A DNA stretch of 64,000 nt. It comes from Lachnospiraceae bacterium (GTDB taxonomy: Bacteria > Bacillota > Clostridia > Lachnospirales > Lachnospiraceae). Under the pieces are notes generated by a model. The model saw only the letters and a list, made by a program, of their open reading frames with translations. It did not search any database and was not told where the DNA came from. Below are positions 35,563-44,014 of the stretch, piece by piece. The DNA is taken from contig CAJTEY010000010.1 of NCBI GenBank assembly GCA_910575775.1, forward strand, positions 1 to 64,000, in the 5' to 3' direction. A program made the position numbers and the translations under genes. Position 1 is the stretch's first letter, and each line of letters begins with the position of its first letter.

Positions 35563-35895
35563 CTATCCTCTCAGATTTTTTAGGGCGTCTGGGTTATTTG
35601 AGATGATCTCTCCAACAGTCTGGCAGCTTTCCATGTCTGGGCAGTCACCACATGTTTCCACATCTTTTTTCAATGCACACTGACGAATTCCGCAAAAACT
35701 ATCGCAAAATACGGTTTTCGCTCCATCAACACGACATCCTTCACAATTGATATGTTCAGGCAGAATGGGGGCATTATTTAACTCGGCCCATAGTTTTGCA
35801 GTTTTTTCACGCAGCGCCTGGTCATCATTGATTGTTGCGAGATATGCATCGCATTTCCCACAATCCAGCCCACAGTATGCAATCATATTTCTCAT
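35563..35895 (-). CDS. DUF3795-type cysteine-rich protein
   Basis: The 110-residue protein starts MRNMIAYCGLDCGKCDAYLA and has CEGCR, CDSFCGIRQC and CGDCPDMESC. This is the regular cysteine pattern of DUF3795, which probably binds zinc or another metal. Length and motif order are normal for the family, so it looks intact. AGGAGGTACATAACC precedes the start. Function is unknown. Confidence 0.85.
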   Translation of the reverse strand: MRNMIAYCGLDCGKCDAYLATINDDQALREKTAKLWAELNNAPILPEHINCEGCRVDGAKTVFCDSFCGIRQCALKKDVETCGDCPDMESCQTVGEIISNNPDALKNLRG

Positions 35896-35922
35896 GGTTA
35901 TGTACCTCCTAAAAATCCTAAT

Positions 35923-36063
35923 TTAGCGTTTCCCCGTCTTAATAAATTCTATCAGCTTTTCCACATCGTCAAAATCATCATAATCGCCAATAATTCCTTT
36001 ACGATGATACAGGATTCCTCTCTTTTCATTTTCTTCAAGGCAGTCAAGAAGATTTTCTATCTT
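35923..36063 (-). pseudogene. C-terminal gene fragment
   Basis: The minus frame ENLLDCLEENEKRGILYHRK and GIIGDYDDFDDVEKLIEFIK ends with TAA at 35923. It is protein-like but has no start, because the frame closes near 36063. It is the last gene piece before the island's right end. Confidence 0.4.
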
Positions 36064-36070
36064 TCAGATG

Positions 36071-36086
36071 TATTAGCATATTAGCA
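36071..36086. repeat. TATTAGCA direct pair, right end of island
   Basis: Two TATTAGCA copies (36071-36078, 36079-36086) lie 75 bp from the intact tRNA. They match the pair at 341-359 in sequence and orientation. Confidence 0.4.
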
Positions 36087-36113
36087 AATCCAAGTTTTGA
36101 CACTAAAATGAAG

Positions 36114-36149
36114 AAAGCCGAAAACTCGCTAAAATCCAGGCTTTCGGCT
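36114..36149 (-). terminator. Terminator after tRNA-Arg
   Basis: AGCCGAAA (36116-36123) pairs with TTTCGGCT (36142-36149). On the minus strand TTTCTTCATTTT follows. It lies 11 bp past the tRNA 3' end. Confidence 0.7.
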
Positions 36150-36160
36150 ATCTTCCCAGC

Positions 36161-36233
36161 GTTCCCGAGGTGACTCGAACACCCGACCTACCGCTTAGGA
36201 GGCGGTCGCTCTATCCATCTGAGCTACGGAAAC
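36161..36233 (-). tRNA. tRNA-Arg(CCT), intact
   Basis: The 73-nt gene folds completely. Acceptor GTTTCCG pairs with CGGGAAC (one G-T pair). The D arm is GCTCAGATGGATAGAGC. Anticodon stem ACCGC/GCGGT encloses loop CTCCTAA, giving anticodon CCT. The variable loop is AGGTC and the T arm GGGTG-TTCGAGT-CACCT. CCA is not encoded. Its sequence differs clearly from the two broken halves at 163-202 and 36297-36335, which have the same anticodon. Confidence 0.95.
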
Positions 36234-36296
36234 GTGTATAAAATTGTGTGTGACTTGCGGCTTCTGCTCATCCAAAAAGTTTCCGTTGTAGATTCT

Positions 36297-36335
36297 CTTA
36301 GGAGGCTCCTGTTATATCCATTTAACTAAGGGAGC
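36297..36335 (-). pseudogene. tRNA-Arg(CCT), 5' half only
   Basis: On the minus strand from 36335: acceptor strand GCTCCCT, TA, D arm GTTAAATGGATATAAC, A, anticodon stem GGAGC, and loop CTCCTAA plus G. The next bases (AGAATCTACAAC) do not form the stem or a T arm, so the gene stops at the anticodon loop. The 3' half at 163-202 fits it with only two mispairs (C2-A71, A29-C41). A TATAAA box lies about 20 bp upstream. Confidence 0.8.
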
Positions 36336-36362
36336 AACTGCCATCTATTTATAAGGAAAACC

Positions 36363-37244
36363 TTACATCGGATAATTGATAAATCCCTGCATCCAGATAA
36401 CCCCTTTAAACCGGCGGCCAATCTGCGGTTCTCCATATAAATCATTTTTATTGATACAGACATCAAACTCCAGATCGTTACAGCAAAGGCGAAGTACATA
36501 TATTTCCTCACGGGTAATCCTGTTCACCCGCAGAGAAATATCCGTGATTTCTCCCATAACTGAATACTGGTCACACTCCACGCCATAGGGCATAAAATAA
36601 GTATCCACAAGACTGAATACATCTTCGGTAAGAATCTTTTTGGAAATGGTGGAGTAGATATCCATATCCTCCAGCGTGAGACTTTCGATCGCTTCCTCAT
36701 CGCCTTTACGCGCCGCCGCGATTAACTGATTGCGGCTCATGGAATCTTTCTGTATTCTCCGTCTGTCGCTTTCGTCTTTTCCTATCGGTAATAATATATT
36801 ACCACTAATTGACAATCCTGACAACGTTAAAGTTGTACCAGTTACGGGAAGCATATTTGTAGTCTGCGCTTTTACATAGGGAACTATGTTTTGCAGATAA
36901 AAGATCAGGCTTACGCCAACCTTGATATCATCGCATACCCCCGCGTAAGATTCTTTGTCTGCGTGACGTTCCACAGACACATCCTCATAAGAACTGATGC
37001 CTGTGCCGCGCAGATAAGGATAAAAATAATCGTAGGTAAATTTTTCTTCGGCATCGAATTCACCACAGACGGCAATTCCGATATCCTGCGCGAAATCCTC
37101 GCAAAACTCCGCGAGTATGGTATCCTCGCCGTTAGAAGTATAGGAACGGTGTGTCGCGTTCATTATGATATCTGTAATCAGATGTTGTTCTTCGCGTCTG
37201 TCCGCCAGCTTGCTGAATCCAATTGCCCGCATAAATTTATGCAA
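36363..37244 (-). CDS. DUF3881-family protein (TTG start)
   Basis: This 293-residue soluble protein reads HKFMRAIGFSKLADRREEQH and NGEDTILAEFCEDFAQDIGI at the N-terminus, the form of DUF3881, restricted as far as I know to Lachnospiraceae and of unknown function. The start is taken as TTG at 37244, because AAGGAGGTGAAATC stands before it. The ATG at 37265 would place that ribosome site inside the gene. It is the first intact core gene beyond the island, 50 bp after serS in the same direction. Confidence 0.8.
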   Translation of the reverse strand: MHKFMRAIGFSKLADRREEQHLITDIIMNATHRSYTSNGEDTILAEFCEDFAQDIGIAVCGEFDAEEKFTYDYFYPYLRGTGISSYEDVSVERHADKESYAGVCDDIKVGVSLIFYLQNIVPYVKAQTTNMLPVTGTTLTLSGLSISGNILLPIGKDESDRRRIQKDSMSRNQLIAAARKGDEEAIESLTLEDMDIYSTISKKILTEDVFSLVDTYFMPYGVECDQYSVMGEITDISLRVNRITREEIYVLRLCCNDLEFDVCINKNDLYGEPQIGRRFKGVIWMQGFINYPM

Positions 37245-37294
37245 AGATTTCACCTCCTTTTTCATTCTTTACTTATTGCATACATTCTGTAAAA

Positions 37295-38572
37295 TCAGCG
37301 GATTTCACTCATTCCGCCCATGTAAGGACGAAGCACTTCAGGAATACGCACAGATCCGTCCGCCTGCAGATTATTTTCCAAAAATGCAATGAGCATTCTG
37401 GGCGGCGCCACCACCGTATTATTTAAAGTATGGGCAAAATACTTGCCGTCTGCACCATTTACACGGATGCGGAGTCTCCTTGCCTGCGCATCCCCCAAAT
37501 TGGAGCAGCTTCCCACCTCAAAATATTTTTTCTGTCTCGGTGACCATGCTTCCACATCGTAAGACTTCACTTTCAAATCAGCCAGATCGCCGGAGCAGCA
37601 CTCAATCGTTCTCACTGGGATATCCAGAGAGCGGAACAGGTCAACCGTATTCTGCCACAATTTTTCAAACCACATCGGTGACTCTTCCGGCTTGCACACC
37701 ACAATCATTTCCTGTTTTTCAAACTGGTGAATACGGTAAACGCCTCTCTCCTCAATGCCATGCGCCCCTTTCTCCTTGCGGAAGCAGGGAGAATAGCTGG
37801 TAAGCGTGTGGGGAAGCTCCTCCTCAGGAATGATGGTGTCGATAAACTTGCCGATCATGGAATGCTCCGATGTACCGATCAGATATAAGTCCTCTCCCTC
37901 AATCTTATACATCATGGCATCCATTTCCGCGAAACTCATCACGCCATCCACTACCGCGCTTCTGATCATAAAAGGCGGCACACAGTAAGTAAAACCTCTG
38001 CCGATCATAAAATCTCTCGCGTAGGCAATCACTGCGGAATGCAGTCTGGCAATGTCGCCCATCAGATAATAAAATCCGTTTCCTGCCACACGCCCTGCCG
38101 CATCCATATCAACACCGTGAAAACGCTCCATAATTTCCGTATGATAAGGAATCTCAAAATCCGGCACCAGCGGATCGCCGTACTTCTGTATCTCCACGTT
38201 CTCCGTATCATCCTTACCAATCGGAACAGAGGGATCTATGATATTCGGAATGGTCATCATATCCTTTTTGATTTTTTCACGCAGCTCTGTTTCCTTTGCT
38301 TCCAGCTCAGAAAGTCTCGCCGCACCTGCTGCCACCTCAGCTTTTTTCGCCTCAGCCTCTTCCTTCTTTCCCTGTCCCATCAGCGCGCCGATCTCTTTGG
38401 ATACCTTGTTTCTCTTCGCGCGGATCTCATCGGCCTCCTGCTGTGCAGCCCTGACCTCTGCATCCAATGCAATCACTTCATCCACCAGAGGAAGTTTCTG
38501 TTCCTGAAATTTTTTTCTGATATTTTCCCTTACCGTCTCAGGATTCTCTCTTAAAAACTTAATGTCAATCAT
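37295..38572 (-). CDS. serS: Seryl-tRNA synthetase
   Basis: In this 425-residue class II synthetase, the N-terminal long coiled-coil arm (residues 30-105, AAQQEADEIRAKRNKVSKEI) binds the tRNA-Ser variable arm. The catalytic core follows with motif 2 CFRKEKGAHGIEERGVYRIH and QFEKQEM, and motif 3 near NNTVVAPPRMLIAFLENN. Length is normal. It charges tRNA-Ser, and tRNA-Sec if present. No T-box leader is visible in the 30 bp upstream. It is followed by the DUF3881 gene, as in other members of this family of genomes. Confidence 0.97.
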   Translation of the reverse strand: MIDIKFLRENPETVRENIRKKFQEQKLPLVDEVIALDAEVRAAQQEADEIRAKRNKVSKEIGALMGQGKKEEAEAKKAEVAAGAARLSELEAKETELREKIKKDMMTIPNIIDPSVPIGKDDTENVEIQKYGDPLVPDFEIPYHTEIMERFHGVDMDAAGRVAGNGFYYLMGDIARLHSAVIAYARDFMIGRGFTYCVPPFMIRSAVVDGVMSFAEMDAMMYKIEGEDLYLIGTSEHSMIGKFIDTIIPEEELPHTLTSYSPCFRKEKGAHGIEERGVYRIHQFEKQEMIVVCKPEESPMWFEKLWQNTVDLFRSLDIPVRTIECCSGDLADLKVKSYDVEAWSPRQKKYFEVGSCSNLGDAQARRLRIRVNGADGKYFAHTLNNTVVAPPRMLIAFLENNLQADGSVRIPEVLRPYMGGMSEIR

Positions 38573-38601
38573 GGTATCTCCCCTTCTTCTTAAAATTTCT
38601 T

Positions 38602-39648
38602 TTATTCGATCACTTCATCAATATACAGATCGCTGTATTCCGCCAGATCTTTAACCACATCCACAGCCATTCCATTTCTGTCCTTCGTAATACGGATAAC
38701 CGGCCGGTCCGGATACTGCTTATTCTGATACAGGACAATGCCTGTCTCCCCCTCGCATGTCTTTACGACAGTGCCTGCAGGATATACGGCAGTGAACTCT
38801 AAAAAGATATCGACAATTTTCCCGTCAAATTTTATATCTTTGTTGTTTCTCAAATATCTTATGGCCTCATAGACTTTTGTTCTCTTACATCCGATCCCAC
38901 AAATCATTTCGTCAAAAGCCTCACAAATCTGTATGATACGGCATTCCCGGGAAATCATTGTTGTTCTCAGAGGATAACCCGAGCCATCCAGACGCTCATG
39001 GTGATATAATATCATATTTTTGCTGGCTTCGGATATCCAATTTTCGTCACGAAGAGCCGAATACCCATAAACCGGATGTTTCTTATACTCCACATATTCC
39101 AATTCCGTCAGCTCATCCAAATTCTGGTTTTCATACGGAACCTGCAGATAGCGCAGTCCCAAATCATGCAGCAGACAACTGACGCCTATATCATGCACCA
39201 TTTCCTGCGGCAGTTCCATCTTAAGCGCAACAATGGTAGCCAGACTGCACAGATTGATTGAATGATCATAGATGTCAGAGCTTCTTTCTTTGATATCGTA
39301 AATCTTCTCTACCACTTTCTCTTCTTCGAGAATATTTGTGATAATGGTGTCCGCCGTCTGACACAACTCCATCAGTTTTTCGTTGTGACTGTAAGTATGT
39401 TTCTCCAGAATGCTTTTTACTTTCGACTTAAAACTTTCTTCTACTTCCTCCCTGAGAATAACCACTTCCTTTGTATCCAGCACCTTCTCTTTTATATACA
39501 CTTCCCGGACATTCAACTCTTTGAGCTTCTCGATATATTCTGGCTTGAGAAGTGTACCCGCAGAAAGCAGAATTTTATATTCCAATGTCATGGCATCCTT
39601 AGCCAGTATTTCTGTTCCAACCAGATCGCTTACTTTGCACAGTCTCAT
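38602..39648 (-). CDS. HD-GYP domain protein, probable c-di-GMP phosphodiesterase
   Basis: The 348-residue cytoplasmic protein has an N-terminal 95-residue region without a membrane helix. An HD domain with LLHDLGLRYLQ and the HHERLDGSGYPL motif (H-H-E-R-x-D-G-S-G-Y-P) marks the HD-GYP subfamily, whose members hydrolyse cyclic di-GMP. A C-terminal 50-residue domain follows (AVYPAGTVVKTCEGETGIVL). Input and regulation are not visible. It lies between serS and the DUF4446 gene on the same strand. Confidence 0.92.
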   Translation of the reverse strand: MRLCKVSDLVGTEILAKDAMTLEYKILLSAGTLLKPEYIEKLKELNVREVYIKEKVLDTKEVVILREEVEESFKSKVKSILEKHTYSHNEKLMELCQTADTIITNILEEEKVVEKIYDIKERSSDIYDHSINLCSLATIVALKMELPQEMVHDIGVSCLLHDLGLRYLQVPYENQNLDELTELEYVEYKKHPVYGYSALRDENWISEASKNMILYHHERLDGSGYPLRTTMISRECRIIQICEAFDEMICGIGCKRTKVYEAIRYLRNNKDIKFDGKIVDIFLEFTAVYPAGTVVKTCEGETGIVLYQNKQYPDRPVIRITKDRNGMAVDVVKDLAEYSDLYIDEVIE

Positions 39649-39685
39649 TTTTCCCTCGTATTCTAACCTTTCCGGTTAAGCCCGG

Positions 39686-40195
39686 CTATAAATCCATAGC
39701 CATATCAAGAGCCTTTTTCTCCTCTTCTCCCAAAGAAATATCACATAAACCGTTTTTGATTTCCTTCGTATAAGAATAACAGCCTTCCGCGCTGTGAACG
39801 GAATTAATAATAAATCCGTTGTCATTTTCATCAAGCAGCGCTAGTGAAAAACTGAGCTGCCCACCCATCTGGTTAAAGGCGTCATATTTAATAATACCGA
39901 TTTTCTGAAATGCGCCCTCCTGTTTTCTATAAAGATTTTCGATATCCTTCCGATTCTTTTCCATAGATGCCTTGATCAGCCTGTTGTCTTCGTAAAGACC
40001 CATAATATCCTTCTCCAGACTTTTGGCATTTTTCCCGCCCATAAATTTTTTATACTTTTTTGATAGTCTGCCCAGATTTACACAAAGCACAATCACAACA
40101 ATCAGCAGAATAAGAATCGCCGTAAACGCACCGATAAACAGATACGTCAAATCCATGTTTCCAAGTCCTATATCATCCAGTAAATTATAATTCAT
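39686..40195 (-). CDS. DUF4446-family membrane protein
   Basis: The 169-residue protein begins with about 15 residues outside and one membrane helix (LTYLFIGAFTAILILLIVVI). A charged coiled-coil-like segment (LIKASMEKNRKDIENLYRKQ) and a C-terminal strand-rich domain (GGQLSFSLALLDENDNGFII) follow. This matches DUF4446, regularly encoded beside parA/parB in Clostridia. A role near the origin or the division machinery is inferred from context only. Confidence 0.85.
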   Translation of the reverse strand: MNYNLLDDIGLGNMDLTYLFIGAFTAILILLIVVIVLCVNLGRLSKKYKKFMGGKNAKSLEKDIMGLYEDNRLIKASMEKNRKDIENLYRKQEGAFQKIGIIKYDAFNQMGGQLSFSLALLDENDNGFIINSVHSAEGCYSYTKEIKNGLCDISLGEEEKKALDMAMDL

Positions 40196-40259
40196 TTATC
40201 ATTAGCCTTTCTGTATTTGACAGTCTTAATTATCGTTTGTGCATATAAATAATAATAAC

Positions 40260-41153
40260 TTATCTGCCAGTCAGCAGATCTGTAATTTTTTCCAGGTCAT
40301 CATGTGTATAAAACTCAATTTCCAGTTTTCCGGCTCCATCTCCTTTTGATGCAATGGATACCTTCGTCCCCAATGACTGCTTCAACTTTTCTTCCAGATC
40401 CTGATACACAACTTCCAAAGCTTTATCCGCAACAGGTTCCTTCTTCGCTTTTTCCGGCTTATTCAAATTCTTGACAAGCTTTTCCACATCACGAACATTC
40501 AGTTTTTCATCAAAAACTTTCTGTGCAATCGTATACTGCTGTTCCGGGTCTTCAATAGAGATCAGCGCCCGGGCATGTCCGGTTGTAATCATATCATCAA
40601 TGATCATCTGCTGAACTTCATCGCACAGCTTTAAAAGCCGCATGGAATTGGTAACTGCCGTTCTGCTCTTGGAAACCCTCTCCGCTACCTCATCCTGTTT
40701 CAGATGAAACTCCGTCAGAAGTCTTTTATATGCCTGAGCTTCCTCGATCGGATTCAAATCCTCTCTCTGGATATTCTCGATCAAAGAAATCTCTACAATC
40801 TCCTGCTCGGTATAATTGCGGACGATAACCGGCACTTCTTTCAGACCGGCCAGTTTCGCAGCGCGCCACCGACGTTCCCCCGCAATAATCTCATAATGCG
40901 TTTTTCTGTCCTGTACAATCAGAGGTTCCACAATTCCATACTGTTTGATGGAATCGGCAAGTTCCTGCAGAGCGTCCTCATCAAAATTCTTTCTTGGCTG
41001 TTCCCTGTTGGGCTCCACCTTTGTAATTTTAACATAAGTTCCCTGCGCGTTACTCTCTGTCTTCACCACTTCCTGCTCAGCTTCCATTTTCGGTACAGAA
41101 GCCGGTATCAGAGAATCTAATCCTTTTCCTAAACCCCTCGTTGCTTTTGCCAT
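40260..41153 (-). CDS. parB: Chromosome-partitioning protein ParB (Spo0J)
   Basis: The 297-residue ParB has an N-terminal CTP-binding domain with YEIIAGERRWRAAKLAGL and ISLIENIQREDLNPIEEAQAY, an HTH with LKQDEVAERVSKSRTAVTNS that recognises parS, and a C-terminal dimerisation domain. The N-terminal GKGLDSLIP stretch is the part that stimulates ParA ATPase. It clamps on parS with CTP and loads SMC. It follows parA by 45 bp, and candidate parS sites are at 43193-43257 and 44661. Confidence 0.97.
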   Translation of the reverse strand: MAKATRGLGKGLDSLIPASVPKMEAEQEVVKTESNAQGTYVKITKVEPNREQPRKNFDEDALQELADSIKQYGIVEPLIVQDRKTHYEIIAGERRWRAAKLAGLKEVPVIVRNYTEQEIVEISLIENIQREDLNPIEEAQAYKRLLTEFHLKQDEVAERVSKSRTAVTNSMRLLKLCDEVQQMIIDDMITTGHARALISIEDPEQQYTIAQKVFDEKLNVRDVEKLVKNLNKPEKAKKEPVADKALEVVYQDLEEKLKQSLGTKVSIASKGDGAGKLEIEFYTHDDLEKITDLLTGR

Positions 41154-41198
41154 ATTTTTTCCCCACTTATATCTTTGCTAATTGACTTCGCACCTGAC

Positions 41199-41975
41199 CT
41201 AATGTACGCTCACAGCCTTCGCGGACATCACTTCATCCGCCAGCAGCATGTATGCCTCCGCGCCTGCGGATTTCGGATCATACATGTTAATCGGCATTCC
41301 GTAACTCGGTGCCTCAGCCAGTCTGATATTTCTAGGTATCAATGTTCTGTATACTTTTTGTTTTAAATGGCTTTTTACATTCTCAACAACCTGCATGGAA
41401 AGGTTTGTCCTGGAATCATACATGGTAAATACCACACCTTCCATATCAAGATCAGGATTCAGTCTCTCCTTCACAAGATTAACGGTATGTATCAGCTGAC
41501 TCAATCCTTCCAGCGCATAGTACTCACACTGGATCGGAACCAGTACACTGTCCGCAGTGGTCATAGCATTAATCGTCAAAAGATTTAGGGAAGGAGGACA
41601 ATCAATCATAATAAAATCAAATTTATCCTTGACCCAGTCAATTTCATTTTTTAAAATAAATTCCTTTTTATCCACACCGATCAGCTCAATCTCCGTAGCC
41701 GCCAGATTCACATTGGACGGTATGATGGAAACATCAGGAATGACATCTTTCAAAATACATTCATTGATGGAGCATTCACTTAAAAACAATTCATAAATTG
41801 TATTTTCCAGATCATTCTTCTCAACACCGAAACCACTGGTTGTATTTCCCTGTGGATCAGTGTCAATTACCAGAACTTTCTTTCCTCTTGCCGCCAGTGA
41901 AGCTGACAGATTGATAGCCGTTGTCGTCTTGCCGACGCCGCCTTTTTGATTTGCAATTGCGATCGTTCTTCCCAT
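41199..41975 (-). CDS. parA: Chromosome-partitioning ATPase ParA (Soj)
   Basis: In this 258-residue ATPase, deviant Walker A KGGVGKTTT stands at residues 10-18, TDPQGNTTSG binds Mg, and FIMIDCPPSLNLL is the Walker B region. The N-terminus has no extra HTH, as in small chromosomal ParA/Soj. With ParB it moves the origin region and in related bacteria also modulates DnaA. The stop codon is TAG, which shows that TAG is a normal stop in this genome. Confidence 0.97.
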   Translation of the reverse strand: MGRTIAIANQKGGVGKTTTAINLSASLAARGKKVLVIDTDPQGNTTSGFGVEKNDLENTIYELFLSECSINECILKDVIPDVSIIPSNVNLAATEIELIGVDKKEFILKNEIDWVKDKFDFIMIDCPPSLNLLTINAMTTADSVLVPIQCEYYALEGLSQLIHTVNLVKERLNPDLDMEGVVFTMYDSRTNLSMQVVENVKSHLKQKVYRTLIPRNIRLAEAPSYGMPINMYDPKSAGAEAYMLLADEVMSAKAVSVH

Positions 41976-42084
41976 TTACTTACCTTATCCTTTTTAACTT
42001 ACAAAAATTTTATCTGTTTCAAAGTGTCCGTTTACGATTATATCACTAATCCACATGAGAATCTACATATATTTTTTTACAGTT

Positions 42085-43065
42085 CTATAAACTTTCAATT
42101 TTTTCTGGATATTTCATGCCCCACGATGCGCGAAGCTCATCCATAACACGCATCATTTTCAAAGTTTCCGTATGAGGCATAGACGGACACTCTAATTTTC
42201 CTTTCTCAATACAGGAAATTGTTTCCGCAATTTCATATTCATATCCGCTGATCTGATCGGGTACTTTTATCTCACGAATCATATTACTTTCTGTATCGTA
42301 AATTTTAATCGCCTCCGGGTTATTGATATTTTCCACAATCATATATCCTTTTGAACCATAGAAAACACCCTGGCTATCCGACTTGCCGTGAATCCCGGAA
42401 TTTAAAACTGCCATTCTGCCATCTTCATAGAGAAGAATCATACCATTTTCTCCATCTACTCCGGCGCTTGTCATTTGCGCGGCGGAGTACATTTCCTTTA
42501 CCTGATCGCCGAAATGCATGTAGGCAAAATTCAGAGGATAAATACCTACGTCCAAAAGCGCACCGCCCGCAAGCTCCGGCTTCACAATCCTCTCCTTTTC
42601 CAGAAGCGGATAGTTTAAATTTGCAGTCATCTTCTTTACATTCCCGACTACATTTTCGGCGAGCAAATCATCAATCATTTTTCTGGAAGGCATATATCTT
42701 GTCCAGATTGCTTCCGTTAAAAGAAGATTTTTTTCTTTAGCGATACGAAATACTTCTGCCGCCTGCTTTTCATTTACTGTAAAACTTTTCTCACAGAGCA
42801 CATGTTTTCCCGCATCCAGACACATTTTTATATGCTGGTAATGATGAGAATGCGGTGTGGCAATATAAACAAGTTCTACTTCCTTATCAGCCAGCATATC
42901 TTCATATGATCCAAAGGCATGATGGAATCCATGATCCTTCATAAAAGCTTTTGCCTTTTCCAGATCTCTGGAGGCCACCCCATAACATTCCACCTCCGAC
43001 ATCTTGTTCATTGTCTCCGCCAAAATTGCGGCAATTCTTCCTGCACCCAATATTCCAATCTTCAT
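42085..43065 (-). CDS. Gfo/Idh/MocA-family oxidoreductase
   Basis: The 326-residue protein starts with a Rossmann motif GILGAGRIAAILAE and has YIATPHSHHYQHIKMCLDAG and CEKSFTVNEKQA. The EKS replaces the EKP found in most members. Then comes the LLDVGIYPLNFAYMHF strand of the C-terminal domain. It uses NAD(P) and probably acts on a sugar or cyclitol, substrate unknown. It lies between parA and the parS cluster, has no pathway partners nearby, and AAAAGGAGATATCAC precedes the start. Confidence 0.92.
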   Translation of the reverse strand: MKIGILGAGRIAAILAETMNKMSEVECYGVASRDLEKAKAFMKDHGFHHAFGSYEDMLADKEVELVYIATPHSHHYQHIKMCLDAGKHVLCEKSFTVNEKQAAEVFRIAKEKNLLLTEAIWTRYMPSRKMIDDLLAENVVGNVKKMTANLNYPLLEKERIVKPELAGGALLDVGIYPLNFAYMHFGDQVKEMYSAAQMTSAGVDGENGMILLYEDGRMAVLNSGIHGKSDSQGVFYGSKGYMIVENINNPEAIKIYDTESNMIREIKVPDQISGYEYEIAETISCIEKGKLECPSMPHTETLKMMRVMDELRASWGMKYPEKIESL

Positions 43066-43123
43066 GTGATATCTCCTTTTCCTTTTTTATTTTTTCAAAC
43101 GCCAATACCTGTCATATTTTTGA

Positions 43124-43163
43124 TGTTTCACGCTATTTTATTCTTCTTTTTTTGATGTTTCAC
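43124..43163. promoter_or_regulatory. Two parS half-sites
   Basis: TGTTTCACG at 43124-43132 and TGTTTCACA at 43156-43164 are single halves of the parS consensus, next to the two full sites. They may be decayed sites or spacer sequence. Confidence 0.4.
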
Positions 43164-43192
43164 AGAGATTTTTTCAATATGTTGGGTTAAAT

Positions 43193-43208
43193 TGTTTCAT
43201 GTGAAACA
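43193..43208. promoter_or_regulatory. parS site 1
   Basis: TGTTTCATGTGAAACA differs from the usual parS (TGTTTCACGTGAAACA) at one centre base. It lies upstream of the Gfo/Idh gene, 1.2 kb from parA. Confidence 0.85.
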
Positions 43209-43241
43209 TTATCTTGTGTCAATGCTCCACTTTTTTCCAAA

Positions 43242-43257
43242 TGTTTCATGTGAAACA
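43242..43257. promoter_or_regulatory. parS site 2
   Basis: TGTTTCATGTGAAACA, identical to site 1 and 33 bp away, in the same orientation. No gene lies in 43066-43335. Confidence 0.85.
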
Positions 43258-43335
43258 TTTTTTATTTATCTTCTTTTTTTTGCCTGTCCATTCTATTCTT
43301 AGTGACATCACATTTGCAGTGAGATACCAGTAAAA

Positions 43336-43983
43336 TCAATACAATTTTATAATATTATTCTTGATTGCAAACACTGCCGCCTGCGTGCGGTCTGATACAT
43401 CTATCTTTTTAAAAATATTGGATATATGATTTTTAACCGTTCTCTCACTGATATTCAAATTCAACGCAATTTCTTTATTAAACATTCCATTCGCTACCTG
43501 CACGAGAACTTCTAACTCTCTGTTTGTCAATAAAGTAAGTTTATCATTATCCGAATCTCTATTTAAAAGATAATTATTCAATGAAGGAATCAAAGAAGGC
43601 TGTATATAATTTTCTCCATCTTTGACAGCTTTGATTGCTTTTTTTAATTCTGAAGACTCCGAATCTTTCAAGATATATCCATCCACACCGATATCAACAG
43701 CCTTCATCAGATAATCCATTTCCGTATGTACTGTCAAAATCAAAACCTTGACCGGCGAATTTTCTTCTTTCATCTGTTTTAAAACTTCTATTCCATTCTT
43801 CTCCGGCATATTAATATCGAGAAGTAAAACTTCAGGATTACACTCATTTAATTTTTCAAGACACTCCGTTCCATTGGAAGCCTCACCAACAATTTCAATA
43901 CTTCCGTCAAATTCTAATAACTGCTTCAACCCCTCTCTGATCAAACTGTGATCATCCGTTATCATTACTCTTATCTTTTCCAT
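43336..43983 (-). CDS. LuxR/NarL-family response regulator
   Basis: This 215-residue regulator has receiver domain residues DDH near 9-11, EVLLLDINMPEKNG with the phospho-Asp, ILTVH and YILKDS. Its C-terminal HTH is LTNRELEVLVQVANGMFN and ISERTVKNHISNIFKKIDVS, the LuxR-type domain. ATG 43983 is chosen with GGAGAG 9 nt upstream. It is cotranscribed with the kinase gene 31 bp upstream and resembles the DegU or LiaR type. Targets are unknown. Confidence 0.92.
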   Translation of the reverse strand: MEKIRVMITDDHSLIREGLKQLLEFDGSIEIVGEASNGTECLEKLNECNPEVLLLDINMPEKNGIEVLKQMKEENSPVKVLILTVHTEMDYLMKAVDIGVDGYILKDSESSELKKAIKAVKDGENYIQPSLIPSLNNYLLNRDSDNDKLTLLTNRELEVLVQVANGMFNKEIALNLNISERTVKNHISNIFKKIDVSDRTQAAVFAIKNNIIKLY

Positions 43984-44014
43984 TACCAATACTCTCCGTT
44001 TCTCCATTATAAAA

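Larger units (their letters stand above)
203..36296. mobile_element. Putative 36-kb genomic island in tRNA-Arg(CCT)
   Basis: The region is bracketed by two tRNA-Arg(CCT) halves broken at the same anticodon-loop core (CTCCTAAG), in the orientation expected if one element separated them. It contains accessory and decayed genes only. Core genes start directly outside its right end. Paired TATTAGCA repeats lie near both ends. No tyrosine integrase was found, so either it has been lost or the island arose in several steps. That it is a single element is inferred. Confidence 0.5.

Noticed and set aside
203..36296. Tyrosine integrase, relaxase or type IV secretion genes for the island
   Set aside because: None found in any frame. 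The only recombinase belongs to the nested element.
36234..36296. Continuation of the tRNA 5' half into a complete tRNA
   Set aside because: The bases after the anticodon loop (AGAATCTACAACGG) cannot pair with GGAGC and contain no T arm.
38573..38620. T-box leader before serS
   Set aside because: Only about 30 bp separate serS from the HD-GYP gene stop, too short for a T-box, and no specifier-like structure is visible.
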